64,000 nucleotides of DNA, from assembly GCA_937967505.1 (NCBI GenBank), contig CALCJM010000036.1, positions 60,533 through 124,532 on the forward strand, in the 5' to 3' direction. Under the pieces are notes generated by a model. It was given only the letters and a program-made list of their open reading frames with translations, was not told the origin of the DNA and did no database searches. Shown piece by piece: positions 25,715 through 34,843 of the stretch; position 1 is the first letter of the stretch, and each line of letters starts with the position of its first letter. The DNA is from an uncultured Pirellulaceae bacterium (GTDB lineage: Bacteria; Planctomycetota; Planctomycetia; Pirellulales; Pirellulaceae). Both the position numbers and the translations under genes were made by a program.

Positions 25715-27358
25715 TCACACCCGAAATCTGGCCGCTTCGGCATAGAAGGCGATTCCAATATCGCGTGGTACATAGTTCACCAAATGGACGACCGCTCGCA
25801 GGCGATGCTTTCGTTCAAATACGATCTCGTGAAGGGTCGCGGCTAGGCCCTGCATACTGACATGGTTGGCATCGATCAACTGCACGAATCGGCCTCGCCA
25901 CAAACGCAGATAATTCTCCTCAATCGAACGTTGGATCATTTTGTCGAACATTGGTTCAATCGTCGCGGGAATCAGAACGAAGTGATAAAAGACCATCGAA
26001 AGAACCGCCAGAACAATCGCTCCCCCCAAAAACAACGGATTCTCCAGCCACGAAAAAAATATCAGAAATGGAGCCACGGAGAACAGTAGATATGGCAAAT
26101 AATTGACCATGTAATAGATCATCATGCTTCTGCTGGAGATGTCCCACGTCTCGTCCAGATCGACCATCAAGGCAAAGACGCGCTTCAAAAACTTCTCCGG
26201 CGCGACCCTGGCGGTTTCAATACCGTTACGATCGGCCACTTCGCTGCCGATCCAGCTCCACAGCACCCACATCGCCGACGCTCCCTCGCGCTCACTGTCC
26301 TCCAGTTCCGCCGGAAACGCTCGCATGAGCGCCTCGGCATCGTCGGCCAGCGTCAATTGGTGTTCAATCACCGCCGCATCCCCGGTAGTGCTGTCCGAGC
26401 AAAAATAGTGCTTGATTGTGGCTGCGACCTGCCGCCGGGTAGGATCGTCTCCAACAAATGCCGCCGCAGTTTTCTGGTAGTCGCGAATCAACTCAAGTAC
26501 GTGAAAGTCATTCTCAAGCTGCGGCGGTAGGTGACCGCTATTGACCTCCAACCAGTCAATCGTCTTCCGCAACCACTGCGCATCAGCCCGCCACAATGCG
26601 GGCCGCAACGTTTGAATGTAAAATGCAATGCGCGCATTGATCCGGAAATCTTTCAGATTGGCCTCGCAGCGCGCCAGCGTCTCCCGAAACACGGGGAATT
26701 TTGTCGATCGTAACAACCGCAGCCACGCCGATTCCGTCAAATAGTAGTACCGGTCATCACAAATCGCTTTCGAAGTCGTCAGCAACAGCGTCGGGATCAA
26801 CTCCAGCGGCAAATCAGTCTGAAAATACTGATACAGCAGGCTGAACAGGCCCTTGTCCTGCGGGTGCTCTTTCAATCCCGTCAGCAACCACTGAAAGAAC
26901 TTCTTTTGATCCGTTTGTACCAGATCTGACAGAATCGCCAAAGCAAAATAATCGTACGGCGTCTTCCGATCGCTCTGACTTATCTGCCGATAAAGCACCG
27001 AGGGCTTTTCCGTCCGCAACAGATCATGAAGCGGCACTGCTTCGGCTGCAGCATTTTCCATTCCAGAACTGGCCGATTTATTTGCATCATACGCCGCAGC
27101 TGTTTCCACCTGCCACTGGTATATCTGACCTTTGCTGTCGGTTGACGGAAGCTGCCCGTACCGCAGTTGACCATCGAGCGCTTCAAACGCGGCCCGAATC
27201 TTTTGGAACTGCTCCGGGAATTTCTCCGGTTTGAATTGTCGAATCAGTTTTCCGTAGGCGCGTTTGAGCGTCTTCCGGTCAAAACCGGTGGAAAGTTCAA
27301 AAAAACCGGCAGGATCATGTGGCAACAAATCCCACCGCGGTGCTCCCGTTTCGCTCAT
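25715..27358 (-). CDS. J-domain-like membrane protein lacking HPD
   Basis: This 547-residue protein starts at the ATG at 27358, which overlaps the stop of the gene before it (ATGA). Residues ~1-75 look like a J domain ('FFELSTGFDRKTLKRAYGKLIRQF...IRAAFEAL'), but the HPD tripeptide that stimulates Hsp70 reads 'KPE' here. The central ~300 residues are helical with no named domain. A pair of membrane segments is near residue 430-480 ('LPYLLFSVAPFLIFFSWL', 'GAIVLAVLSMVFYHFVLI'), and the rest is probably cytoplasmic. It is the last gene of an Hsp70 operon, as DjlB/DjlC-type membrane J proteins are in E. coli for HscC. Whether it still acts as a co-chaperone is unclear. Confidence 0.7.
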   Translation of the reverse strand: MSETGAPRWDLLPHDPAGFFELSTGFDRKTLKRAYGKLIRQFKPEKFPEQFQKIRAAFEALDGQLRYGQLPSTDSKGQIYQWQVETAAAYDANKSASSGMENAAAEAVPLHDLLRTEKPSVLYRQISQSDRKTPYDYFALAILSDLVQTDQKKFFQWLLTGLKEHPQDKGLFSLLYQYFQTDLPLELIPTLLLTTSKAICDDRYYYLTESAWLRLLRSTKFPVFRETLARCEANLKDFRINARIAFYIQTLRPALWRADAQWLRKTIDWLEVNSGHLPPQLENDFHVLELIRDYQKTAAAFVGDDPTRRQVAATIKHYFCSDSTTGDAAVIEHQLTLADDAEALMRAFPAELEDSEREGASAMWVLWSWIGSEVADRNGIETARVAPEKFLKRVFALMVDLDETWDISSRSMMIYYMVNYLPYLLFSVAPFLIFFSWLENPLFLGGAIVLAVLSMVFYHFVLIPATIEPMFDKMIQRSIEENYLRLWRGRFVQLIDANHVSMQGLAATLHEIVFERKHRLRAVVHLVNYVPRDIGIAFYAEAARFRV

Positions 27359-28056
27359 TGTGCTGACCTGAAAACGAGCCACACAATTCGTACAGCGAAC
27401 ATCACCACCACAAAGATTAAAAAGAACGGCAGTTCCATTCCTTCCAGATCAAAACTCACCCCGGAGGCGGAGGCCGCGCGGGACGGCTCCGGCTGGCGCG
27501 ACTGAATCAACAGCATCTGGGAAAACCAGTCCGATTCGACCTCGTACAACTGCGGGTATTTCTCGCGTATCACCCTGACAGTATCCTGCACCCTTGCAAT
27601 CGCCGGATTGTTGGCCAGATTTCGCAAATAGCGTTCTTTTACCTTGCCCGCCTCGCGTGGCGGCAGCAAAAAAATACGCTTGAAGGTGTTGATGAAGTTG
27701 ATGTCTTTTTCTTTTCGCCGGGAGAGTTTCTCCACCAGCGGTTTGACGGTGCATAAACGCTGCATGCGTTTCACACTGACCTTAAGTTCCGGGTAAGGGG
27801 CAACCGGCAGGTCGTTGAGCAGTTCCAAAATCTGCTCCGGATGAAACACCCAGAATTTTTCACGCACCTGGTCCAGTTGTTGTCGAATCTCAATCCGCTG
27901 TTCCTGTGATCCTGTAACATCCGTTTCTGCGGTCATCCCCAGTCCAATCAAACGCTGTCGCACAATTTGATCGGCCTGAGTGGCAGGATTCAGCTGCAAC
28001 GCGCGCCAGGCGTATTTCAGTTTCTGTTTTGCTGTCGTTTGAGGTGCGGTATTCAA
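27355..28056 (-). CDS. tail-anchored protein of the Hsp70 operon, unknown function
   Basis: This 233-residue protein is mostly charged and helical ('[15 protein letters not shown]', '[17 protein letters not shown]'). A single C-terminal membrane anchor follows ('[21 protein letters not shown]'), so the bulk should face the cytoplasm. No family is recognised. Its start overlaps the Hsp70 stop by four bases (ATGA), and its stop overlaps the J-like start by four bases. The three are translationally coupled and likely made in fixed proportion. It may recruit the chaperone to the membrane; this is inference from context. Confidence 0.7.
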   Translation of the reverse strand: MNTAPQTTAKQKLKYAWRALQLNPATQADQIVRQRLIGLGMTAETDVTGSQEQRIEIRQQLDQVREKFWVFHPEQILELLNDLPVAPYPELKVSVKRMQRLCTVKPLVEKLSRRKEKDINFINTFKRIFLLPPREAGKVKERYLRNLANNPAIARVQDTVRVIREKYPQLYEVESDWFSQMLLIQSRQPEPSRAASASGVSFDLEGMELPFFLIFVVVMFAVRIVWLVFRSAQ

Positions 28057-29813
28057 CGGCGATCTCCGGCAACATCTTCGTCTGTTTCATCCGTTTCGTC
28101 ATATCCGACGCCCATTTGCTCCAGCGTCATCAACAATCCCAACCGGGCACGATCAAACAGCTCCCGGTCCCCCATCGACATCGCGTGTTCGAATACATCG
28201 ATCGCGTCTTCCAGTTGCTGGCGGTGAAACGGCCCTACCTCACCCACCATGCGTTCGCCGTACAGCACCAAACGCTGATGCTGCAAGTCGTCGCGCGGGT
28301 AGAACTTCAGTTTCTGCATCTCGGCCACCGCCGTGGCCAGTTCTTCCGAAGAGAGGCTGGAAGAATGATTGGTCAGTACCGTGTTAAATTTCCGACCGGT
28401 GGACGGCAGCATCGCTTCGACCTCCAACAACCCGTTCAGATCATAGGTGAACCGCACAAGGATCTCGGTCCCTGCCGGCCCGGGGGGAATATCAACAATC
28501 CGCAGCTCTCCCAGACAGAGATTATCGGCGACCTTACGGGATTCCCCCTGATACACCATTAACAGGACCTCCTGCTGGTTGGGCACCATTGTCCCAAACT
28601 GTTCCTCGCGTGAAACGGGGATGGTCGTATTGCGGTGAATCACTGGTTGGTAGTATCCACTACTGACACGTCCACCAAATTCCTTGGCCACTTCCACCCC
28701 CAAGGTGAATGGGCAGACATCGGTCATCACCATTTCATCGACCGCGGCGTCGTCGCCAATCAGTGCCGCCTGCACCGCCGCACCCAACGCGACAACTTCA
28801 TCGGGGTTGAAACTCACCAGCGGCCGTTTTTTGAAAAAATCGGCCACGAACTTTTGCATCACCGGCATGCGTGTCGCACCACCGACCAAAATCACATCAT
28901 CAATTTTTTCCGGGGGACAATCACCATCGCGCAGCGCCTTGTTGATCGGGTCCCTAATGCGTCTCATCAGCGGCTGCACGATTTTGGCAAACACATCAGG
29001 ATTTAGTTGGAGCGCTTTCGATTCGTCGAACGTCCCCTGTGCATCGGGCAGGCGAATCCGGCTGTTCCCGTCGGTCATCAACTGTCGTTTAGCCATTTCG
29101 CATTCTTCTCGCAGCCGAGCCGTGCGCAAAGGTTGTTTCATCTCTGTCGTTTCCAGGTGCAGTCCCTCTTTCTTGAGCACGGTGGCCATCAACCGATCCG
29201 TAAAATCCTCTCCTCCCAACATGCTTTCGCCAGCGGTGGAAATAATTTCCAGAGTGCCTTCGAAGATCTCCATCAACGTGACATCAAAGGTCCCGCCCCC
29301 AAGATCAATCACCATCAGATGTTTCTCCGCGCCACGGTCATGAAAACCATAGGTCAGCGCCGCGGCGGTGGGTTCATTGATGATCCTGCGCACCTTCAAT
29401 CCCGCCATCTCGCCCGCCTGTTTGGTCGCCTGACGCTGGTTGTCGTTGAAATAGGCGGGCACCGTAACCACCACCTCTTTGACCCGGCATCCCAGGAAGG
29501 CTTCGGCGTCACGACGCAGCGCACACAGCACCAGGCTGGAAAGTTTGGTGGCGGTAAACGATTGGCCACCGACTTCAATCGTTCGGTCAGTTCCCATGGA
29601 CCGTTTAAATACAGACGCCGTTCTCTCCGGATGGGTGACCCGTAGCTCTTTTGCCGAGGCACCTACGACGATTTGTCCATCCTCCAAAATTCCAATCACC
29701 GACGGCGTCAAAAAACTGCCGTGAGTATTGGGGATCAGGACAGGATGGCCGTCTTTAAAAACAGAGCAGAGAGAATTGGTTGTACCAAGATCAATACCGA
29801 CGATAAGATCCAT
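28053..29813 (-). CDS. HscC-type Hsp70 chaperone
   Basis: This 586-residue Hsp70 has the phosphate loop '[14 protein letters not shown]', the connect-1 'NEPTAAAL' and phosphate-2 '[13 protein letters not shown]' motifs, and adenosine 'VGGATRMP'. The substrate domain is truncated: the protein ends about 50 residues short of DnaK and the lid is abbreviated, as in E. coli HscC. '[24 protein letters not shown]' is HscC-like rather than DnaK-like. The ATG at 29813 starts the ATPase domain directly. A GrpE gene is not adjacent, consistent with HscC proteins that work without GrpE. It heads a three-gene operon with the tail-anchored and J-like proteins. Confidence 0.88.
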   Translation of the reverse strand: MDLIVGIDLGTTNSLCSVFKDGHPVLIPNTHGSFLTPSVIGILEDGQIVVGASAKELRVTHPERTASVFKRSMGTDRTIEVGGQSFTATKLSSLVLCALRRDAEAFLGCRVKEVVVTVPAYFNDNQRQATKQAGEMAGLKVRRIINEPTAAALTYGFHDRGAEKHLMVIDLGGGTFDVTLMEIFEGTLEIISTAGESMLGGEDFTDRLMATVLKKEGLHLETTEMKQPLRTARLREECEMAKRQLMTDGNSRIRLPDAQGTFDESKALQLNPDVFAKIVQPLMRRIRDPINKALRDGDCPPEKIDDVILVGGATRMPVMQKFVADFFKKRPLVSFNPDEVVALGAAVQAALIGDDAAVDEMVMTDVCPFTLGVEVAKEFGGRVSSGYYQPVIHRNTTIPVSREEQFGTMVPNQQEVLLMVYQGESRKVADNLCLGELRIVDIPPGPAGTEILVRFTYDLNGLLEVEAMLPSTGRKFNTVLTNHSSSLSSEELATAVAEMQKLKFYPRDDLQHQRLVLYGERMVGEVGPFHRQQLEDAIDVFEHAMSMGDRELFDRARLGLLMTLEQMGVGYDETDETDEDVAGDRR

Positions 29814-29924
29814 AGTCGTTTGAACAAAAAGAGAGGAATTGGAGGGGAGTAGCGGGCGATGAACACCCAAACCAGCCCTTTAAGCTATCGCAAAATGACA
29901 CGGGATTCAACAAAGTTGGCTTTT

Positions 29925-30048
29925 TAGGCGATTATCAGCTGAAAGCTTACCGTTGGCGATGCTGCCAGCTTCGCTCCGACGCTGGCAACGTCGTCAACGG
30001 ATGGTAAATTCCTAACTGCCAGTTGCCTCGGCCTCAGCCAGTCGCCTC
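29925..30048. repeat. ~110-bp imperfect palindromic repeat, copy B
   Basis: AGGCGATTATCAGCTGAAAG, then TACCGTTGGCGATGCTGCCA, GCTTCGCTCCGACGCTGGCA and 'GGTAAATTCCTAACTGCC' with CAGTCGCC at the end. It is the same element as at 16022 and, inverted, at 50649 and 52154. It lies between the glycosidase 3' end and the Hsp70 start. Confidence 0.8.
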
Positions 30049-30113
30049 AAGATGCCATTTTCCAAACACGGTTTGAGAGGCCGAAGAAGTCCTCAGCCGT
30101 TTATCCGCATTTC

Positions 30114-32153
30114 CTACGTCAGTTTTCGTTGGCGGCCAGCCATGGCAGAACCCGCCAGCAACAACAACAGTACCGCTGAAGAGGGTTCCGGGACTGCCGT
30201 TGCACTGGTCACTACCAATGCCGCGGTACTCAAGTACCCACCATTTCCATTGAAGTCCACCTGAACACTGTTGGCACCATCAGCCAGCAACGCAATGGGC
30301 ACGTCTATTTCGCGGGCGAAATGCCCGCCATCACCATCATCGATCCCCAATGCTTCAGCGCTGACCAAACCAATACTTTGCCCGTTAATGAATACCTCGA
30401 AACCTTCGGGAGTCTCCGAATCAGTACTGAATCCGACACGCAGTTTGGCCGTAATCGCATCGGCCACAACGGCATCAATATTGATCAGTTCCGAAACACC
30501 GTTGCCATCCAGCACCGTAACGATGTCATCGCTATAGAAAGTATTCTCCCGCGTGTCGATGGTCAGTCCGTCGGCACCATTAAGTGTGAACGTGATCACC
30601 GCACCTTCCTCACCGCTGAGTGTAAAGTTGCCAAACGAGGATGTGATGTCAACATCTTGCTCGAATCCGGTATCAAAACTCAAGCCGCTTCCGACCTGAA
30701 AAATTCGATCAACGGTCGCCGATGTCACCGTGCCAAACTGGCCAAGAAAATTGAGATCCAGTTGCTGGTTACTGTCAAGCAAGTTGTTCAACAGTAGAAA
30801 CACCTGATCACCGTCGCGAAATGCGACTGTCTGAACGTTGTTGTTGTCCGCATTAATCCCAATAAACTCGCCCTGCACCGCCGCGTAAGTGCGGAACATT
30901 TCAGCCAATACTGTTTCACGCCACTGGCCGTTAGTATCCTGCTCAAACAGAACATTGTCGCCCGCAACACGTGTGGCCCCTCCATTGGTGTTGACGAAGT
31001 CTCTTCCCTGAACGAACGGGGTCGCGTTAAGAATTGCGTCAGGTCGATTAAGGAACACAAACAGTTTATCCCGAATGTCTTTTGAAAGGTCCCACTGCTG
31101 TTGCTTGCGGGTATAAAACTCGTCTGAAGGCTCTCCTTCATAGCGTTGAAAGGAACCATACTCCGTCAAGGATACCGGCAGTGTGTTTTGATGGCTTTTT
31201 AATTGTTGCGCCTGAATTAGGTCGATCGTCGCATTGGTGCGGCCGGGACTTTGCAGCACCCGTCGGCCAATCAGGCTTCCATTTCTGGCGATATCGTATC
31301 GTTCGTAGGGATGGATCGAGTAAAAATCGACATCCGTTCCAGCTTGCTCAATAAACGGTTTAAGTGTGCTGTTCCAACGTGAGAAATCGTTGCCCGAAAA
31401 ACCGGTGATCGCCAATCCCGGCCCACCAATGGAGACATTGGGATGTTGTGCCTTGACCAGTTGAGCAACATCTCTGTGATAGTCGATCAGATCCTGATGC
31501 GTGAAATCAGCGCTGATATGTAAGTCAGGTTCATTCAACAATTCGATGTGATAGCGATCGCTGTTGACGGGGATGAACGCATTGGGCCCGTTAACAGCCT
31601 CGTCCAGATAAATATTCAGGAATTCGGCATACGCCTCTTTTTTTGGGAAGAAATTGCTGACCGCACCGCCGGAGGTGCGAAAGTACTCGGGCCAGCGACT
31701 AAAACTGCGCCCGGACGTGACGAGGACGCTGGTCGCCGCTTTGGCACGGATCGCTTCATAGCGCGAGGACGATTCGACAAAATTTCGGAAACGGTCCTGG
31801 ATGCCGGCCCGCAATTGTACGGGATCAATGAAGCCCTGACCGGGGCGCGCGGGATCTTCCTGTAAGGGGGCGACGTTACCGAAGGGCACCACAATCGAAT
31901 CAAGTTCGGTGGATACGCGCCCCGGAGAAATATTTAGACCGCTGGCACTGTAAATTGTGCTGGTTGGAATCAGGTTGGGATTGGGAACCAGCGATTCGGT
32001 GTAATTGAAGAACCGGTCGCGCTCCAAAACAGAAACGTTCCCGATCGAGCGACGTTGGTTCGGATTTATTGTGATTGTTGTCTGGGCCACAAGCACCTCA
32101 CAGACAAACAACGTCGCAAACAGGCCAACACAAACAGAAATTGATTTTGACAT
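30114..32153 (-). CDS. secreted GH86-like glycoside hydrolase with PEP-CTERM
   Basis: This ~679-residue exported protein has a signal peptide 'SKSISVCVGLFATLFVCEVLVAQ'. The catalytic module, about residues 30-420, is a clan GH-A (beta/alpha)8 barrel. The acid/base Glu is in 'HIELLNEPDLH' (E208) and the likely nucleophile in 'VSLTEYGSF' (E331). It resembles GH86 beta-agarases/beta-porphyranases, which act on red-algal galactans. Beta-sandwich modules follow ('VDITSSFGNFTLSGEEG', 'GFEVFINGQSIGLV'). It ends in PEP-CTERM 'VPEPSSAVLLLLLAGSAMAGRQRK'. The start is uncertain between 32153 and 32162. GH86 membership is an inference from the barrel motifs; enzyme specificity is unproven. Confidence 0.6.
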   Translation of the reverse strand: MSKSISVCVGLFATLFVCEVLVAQTTITINPNQRRSIGNVSVLERDRFFNYTESLVPNPNLIPTSTIYSASGLNISPGRVSTELDSIVVPFGNVAPLQEDPARPGQGFIDPVQLRAGIQDRFRNFVESSSRYEAIRAKAATSVLVTSGRSFSRWPEYFRTSGGAVSNFFPKKEAYAEFLNIYLDEAVNGPNAFIPVNSDRYHIELLNEPDLHISADFTHQDLIDYHRDVAQLVKAQHPNVSIGGPGLAITGFSGNDFSRWNSTLKPFIEQAGTDVDFYSIHPYERYDIARNGSLIGRRVLQSPGRTNATIDLIQAQQLKSHQNTLPVSLTEYGSFQRYEGEPSDEFYTRKQQQWDLSKDIRDKLFVFLNRPDAILNATPFVQGRDFVNTNGGATRVAGDNVLFEQDTNGQWRETVLAEMFRTYAAVQGEFIGINADNNNVQTVAFRDGDQVFLLLNNLLDSNQQLDLNFLGQFGTVTSATVDRIFQVGSGLSFDTGFEQDVDITSSFGNFTLSGEEGAVITFTLNGADGLTIDTRENTFYSDDIVTVLDGNGVSELINIDAVVADAITAKLRVGFSTDSETPEGFEVFINGQSIGLVSAEALGIDDGDGGHFAREIDVPIALLADGANSVQVDFNGNGGYLSTAALVVTSATAVPEPSSAVLLLLLAGSAMAGRQRKLT

Positions 32154-32361
32154 AACTATCATGGGCTTATGCAAGAGGTTAGTGTGGTGGGTCGCTGCGA
32201 TTCGCGTTGCGGACACGCCGCGTCGCTCCGATTTCTTCCATTACACTAACACAGGCCTTCCGAATTTCCAAAACCTGTTTCTCACAAAACCACTAAACCC
32301 GACAAAACCTTATAAAACACGGACTTAATCGACAGAACTGGCCGACCTGACCAGTTTCACG

Positions 32362-33546
32362 CTAGGTCGTGTACTCTGAGTTGAAACGGACATAATCGAC
32401 CGTCAAATCGCTGGTCCAGTGCCGCGCCACACCGCTGGCATTGCCAACCCGCAGTTCAATTTCGGTTTCGAAACGGGCCGAGATCGAACGACTCACTGCG
32501 GCGGCATCAAATTCGACTGGCTGGCCGGCAACAAACAGATCAGTCCCGTTCAATTTCAAACTGATATCTTCGGCACGCACCGGAACGCGCGCGTATCCAA
32601 CGGCTGAAACAATGCGCCCCCAGTTCGGATCACTGCCGGTGATGGCCGTTTTAACCAGCGCGCTATTGGCAACGGTGCGGGCAATGGCGTGCGCTTCGCT
32701 ATCCGAAGGCGCTCCTGTGACGTCGATCTGGATTAAATGCGTCGCACCTTCACCATCGGCAGGGATTTGTTTCGCAAGATCGATACAGACCCCCGTGACG
32801 GCATGTTTAAGTTCTGCAATGGATTCGGGAGTGTCAAAGACAGCCGCCGATTTGCCCGAGGCAACCAGAATCAACGCGTCGTTGGTACTCATGTGACCTT
32901 CGACACTGATGCAGTTAAATGACTGATTGACGGCGTGCCGGATCACCTCGTCAGCAGTGTCTGCCGAAACGGCGGCATCCGTCGTCACGATTCCTAACAT
33001 CGTTGCCATGCGCGGCCCAATCATGCCAGCGCCTTTTGCCATCGCCGCGATGTTGACCGTTTCACCGCCAAGGGTCAACACAGTCGTTGCCGTTTTGGTT
33101 GATTTATCTGTCGTCGTAATGCCGGTGGCAGCCGCCATGAAATGGTCCGGCGACTTTCCGGCATTCCCAAACGCACTGGCAATTCCGGTGCGAACTTTTT
33201 CCATCGGCAGCTGCACCCCAATAACGCCCGTGGACAAAACGGCCACTTGATCGGCAACCACTCCCAACGCGTCAGCGGTTTGCTGCGCGATCGCGCGATT
33301 GTTGGTCGCCCCTTCGTCCCCGGTGCATGCGTTGGCGTTACCTGAATTGATCACGACAGCGCGGAAATCCGCGGAAGGTGTAACGTTGACATTCCAGTCA
33401 ATACTGGCAGCGCGGACGATGTTTTGCGTATAAACGCCCGCCGCGACAGCACCGTCAGCAGCAATGATCAGGGAAATATCTTCTTTCGAAGAGGCTTTGA
33501 TCCCGCACGCCATGCCGGCGTACTGAAATCCTTCTGGCAAATTCAT
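32362..33546 (-). CDS. argJ: bifunctional ornithine acetyltransferase / N-acetylglutamate synthase
   Basis: This 394-residue protein recycles the acetyl group in arginine synthesis and, in the bifunctional form, also acetylates glutamate. It starts 'MNLPEGFQYAGMACGIK' (ATG at 33546). It carries 'VINSGNANACTG' and 'VLSTGVIGVQLPM', and the self-cleavage site 'MIGPRMATMLGIVTTDA' with nucleophile Thr182 between the two chains. 'SVEGHMSTNDALILVASG' is also typical. It ends 'DYVRFNSEYTT'. argC lies 62 bp upstream on the same strand. Confidence 0.94.
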   Translation of the reverse strand: MNLPEGFQYAGMACGIKASSKEDISLIIAADGAVAAGVYTQNIVRAASIDWNVNVTPSADFRAVVINSGNANACTGDEGATNNRAIAQQTADALGVVADQVAVLSTGVIGVQLPMEKVRTGIASAFGNAGKSPDHFMAAATGITTTDKSTKTATTVLTLGGETVNIAAMAKGAGMIGPRMATMLGIVTTDAAVSADTADEVIRHAVNQSFNCISVEGHMSTNDALILVASGKSAAVFDTPESIAELKHAVTGVCIDLAKQIPADGEGATHLIQIDVTGAPSDSEAHAIARTVANSALVKTAITGSDPNWGRIVSAVGYARVPVRAEDISLKLNGTDLFVAGQPVEFDAAAVSRSISARFETEIELRVGNASGVARHWTSDLTVDYVRFNSEYTT

Positions 33547-33608
33547 GTTTGTTGTTCTGATGAAAAATGGGGGAAACGTCACGCGGCAGGAGAGCCCGTC
33601 TGACAAAT

Positions 33609-34619
33609 CTACAACATGCCCAGCGTATCATCGAATCCGGACATCACGTTGAAGTTCTGCACCGCCGCACCGGAGGCGCCTTTGATCAGATTGTCCAGGG
33701 CACTGGTAATCACCAACGTGCCACGGCATTGGCTAACCGACACATCGCAGAAATTCGTGCCGCTGACATTTTTCGTGGCGACTCCGCCATCGGTGACACG
33801 CACAAACGGAGACGATTTATAAAAGTCATTCCAGCAATCCATCAGGTCACCGGGCCGGTGTTGGTCCGCGGGTTGCACATAGATCGTCGATAAAATGCCC
33901 CGATCCATGGGAGTCAGATGAGGCGTAAAGATGACGCTGGTGTCGATGTCGGCAAATCGTTTGATGATTTGGTCAATCTCCGGCATGTGCCGATGCGTGC
34001 CAATACCGTAAGCCGCGATCGATTCGTTACACTCGGGGTAATGGAATTTCAAATTGGGCTTCCTTCCCGCGCCCGAAACGCCCGTCTTGGCATCCACGAT
34101 GATTGGCGACGATTGAATCAGCCGCGCTTGCAGCAGCGGCACCAGCGGCAGAAGTGCCGAAGATGGAAAGCAACCCGGGTTGGCCACCAGGCTGGCCCCT
34201 GCGATAGATTCACGAAACAGTTCCGGAATTCCGTAAGCCGTTTTTCCAACGCGGTCCGGATCAGGATGCGTCACCTTGTACCATTGCTCGAAAGAGCCCA
34301 CATCGTTCAGCCGGTAGTCCGCACTGAAGTCCACAATTTTGATGCCTTTGTCCAACAGCTGGCCGACGATTTCAGCGGACGCCGCATGCGGCAGACAGCA
34401 AAACCCAAAATCAACCTGCGCAGCAAACCGATCAATGTCCAGTGGCTGGAAATTTAGATTCAGCTGGTCGCGCAACCGGGGATGGACAGCGGAGATGTGA
34501 GGACATGTCTCATCGCGCGAGGTGATGCAGGTGATCTCTACCTCGGGATGCCTGAGCAGAATTTTTATCAATTCGACCGCTGTGTAGCCGGTCGCGCCGA
34601 CAATGCCAACTCGTATCAT
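33609..34619 (-). CDS. argC: N-acetyl-gamma-glutamyl-phosphate reductase
   Basis: This 336-residue NADPH-dependent enzyme reduces N-acetylglutamyl phosphate in arginine synthesis. 'VGIVGATGYTAVELIKILLRHPE' is the cofactor site. The catalytic cysteine is Cys150 in 'LVANPGCFPSS', and 'GTHRHMPEI' near the C-terminus is a family signature. 'FCCLPHAAS' and 'KTGVSGAGRKP' are also present. It is followed directly by argJ, giving the next and a later step in one transcript. The remaining arg genes are not in the window. Confidence 0.95.
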   Translation of the reverse strand: MIRVGIVGATGYTAVELIKILLRHPEVEITCITSRDETCPHISAVHPRLRDQLNLNFQPLDIDRFAAQVDFGFCCLPHAASAEIVGQLLDKGIKIVDFSADYRLNDVGSFEQWYKVTHPDPDRVGKTAYGIPELFRESIAGASLVANPGCFPSSALLPLVPLLQARLIQSSPIIVDAKTGVSGAGRKPNLKFHYPECNESIAAYGIGTHRHMPEIDQIIKRFADIDTSVIFTPHLTPMDRGILSTIYVQPADQHRPGDLMDCWNDFYKSSPFVRVTDGGVATKNVSGTNFCDVSVSQCRGTLVITSALDNLIKGASGAAVQNFNVMSGFDDTLGML

Positions 34620-34746
34620 TCAATTTTGTCCTTGAAAACGCTAGGGAAGGGCAGGGGAGACCACCAACGCCAGAGATGTATTGGAATCGAAAAGGTTCGC
34701 CCTGAAAAGGTGCGCCCGCAACAGAACGGGAACCTGCGCCGGACCA

Positions 34747-34802
34747 AACGACGTAGCCATTCCGTTTCACCGGCGGCCCCCTGGCCACGGTCGCTACGTT
34801 TG
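34747..34802. repeat. copy of the GTAGC-type palindromic repeat family
   Basis: AAACGACGTAGCCATTCC faces GGTCGCTACGTTT across ~22 bp, an imperfect inverted repeat related to the copy at 12509-12608. It lies between the pseudokinase gene and argC. Confidence 0.5.
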
Positions 34803-34843
34803 AGGGACGGGGGAAAGGGTTGCCGAGCTATTTGGTTGCGGAG

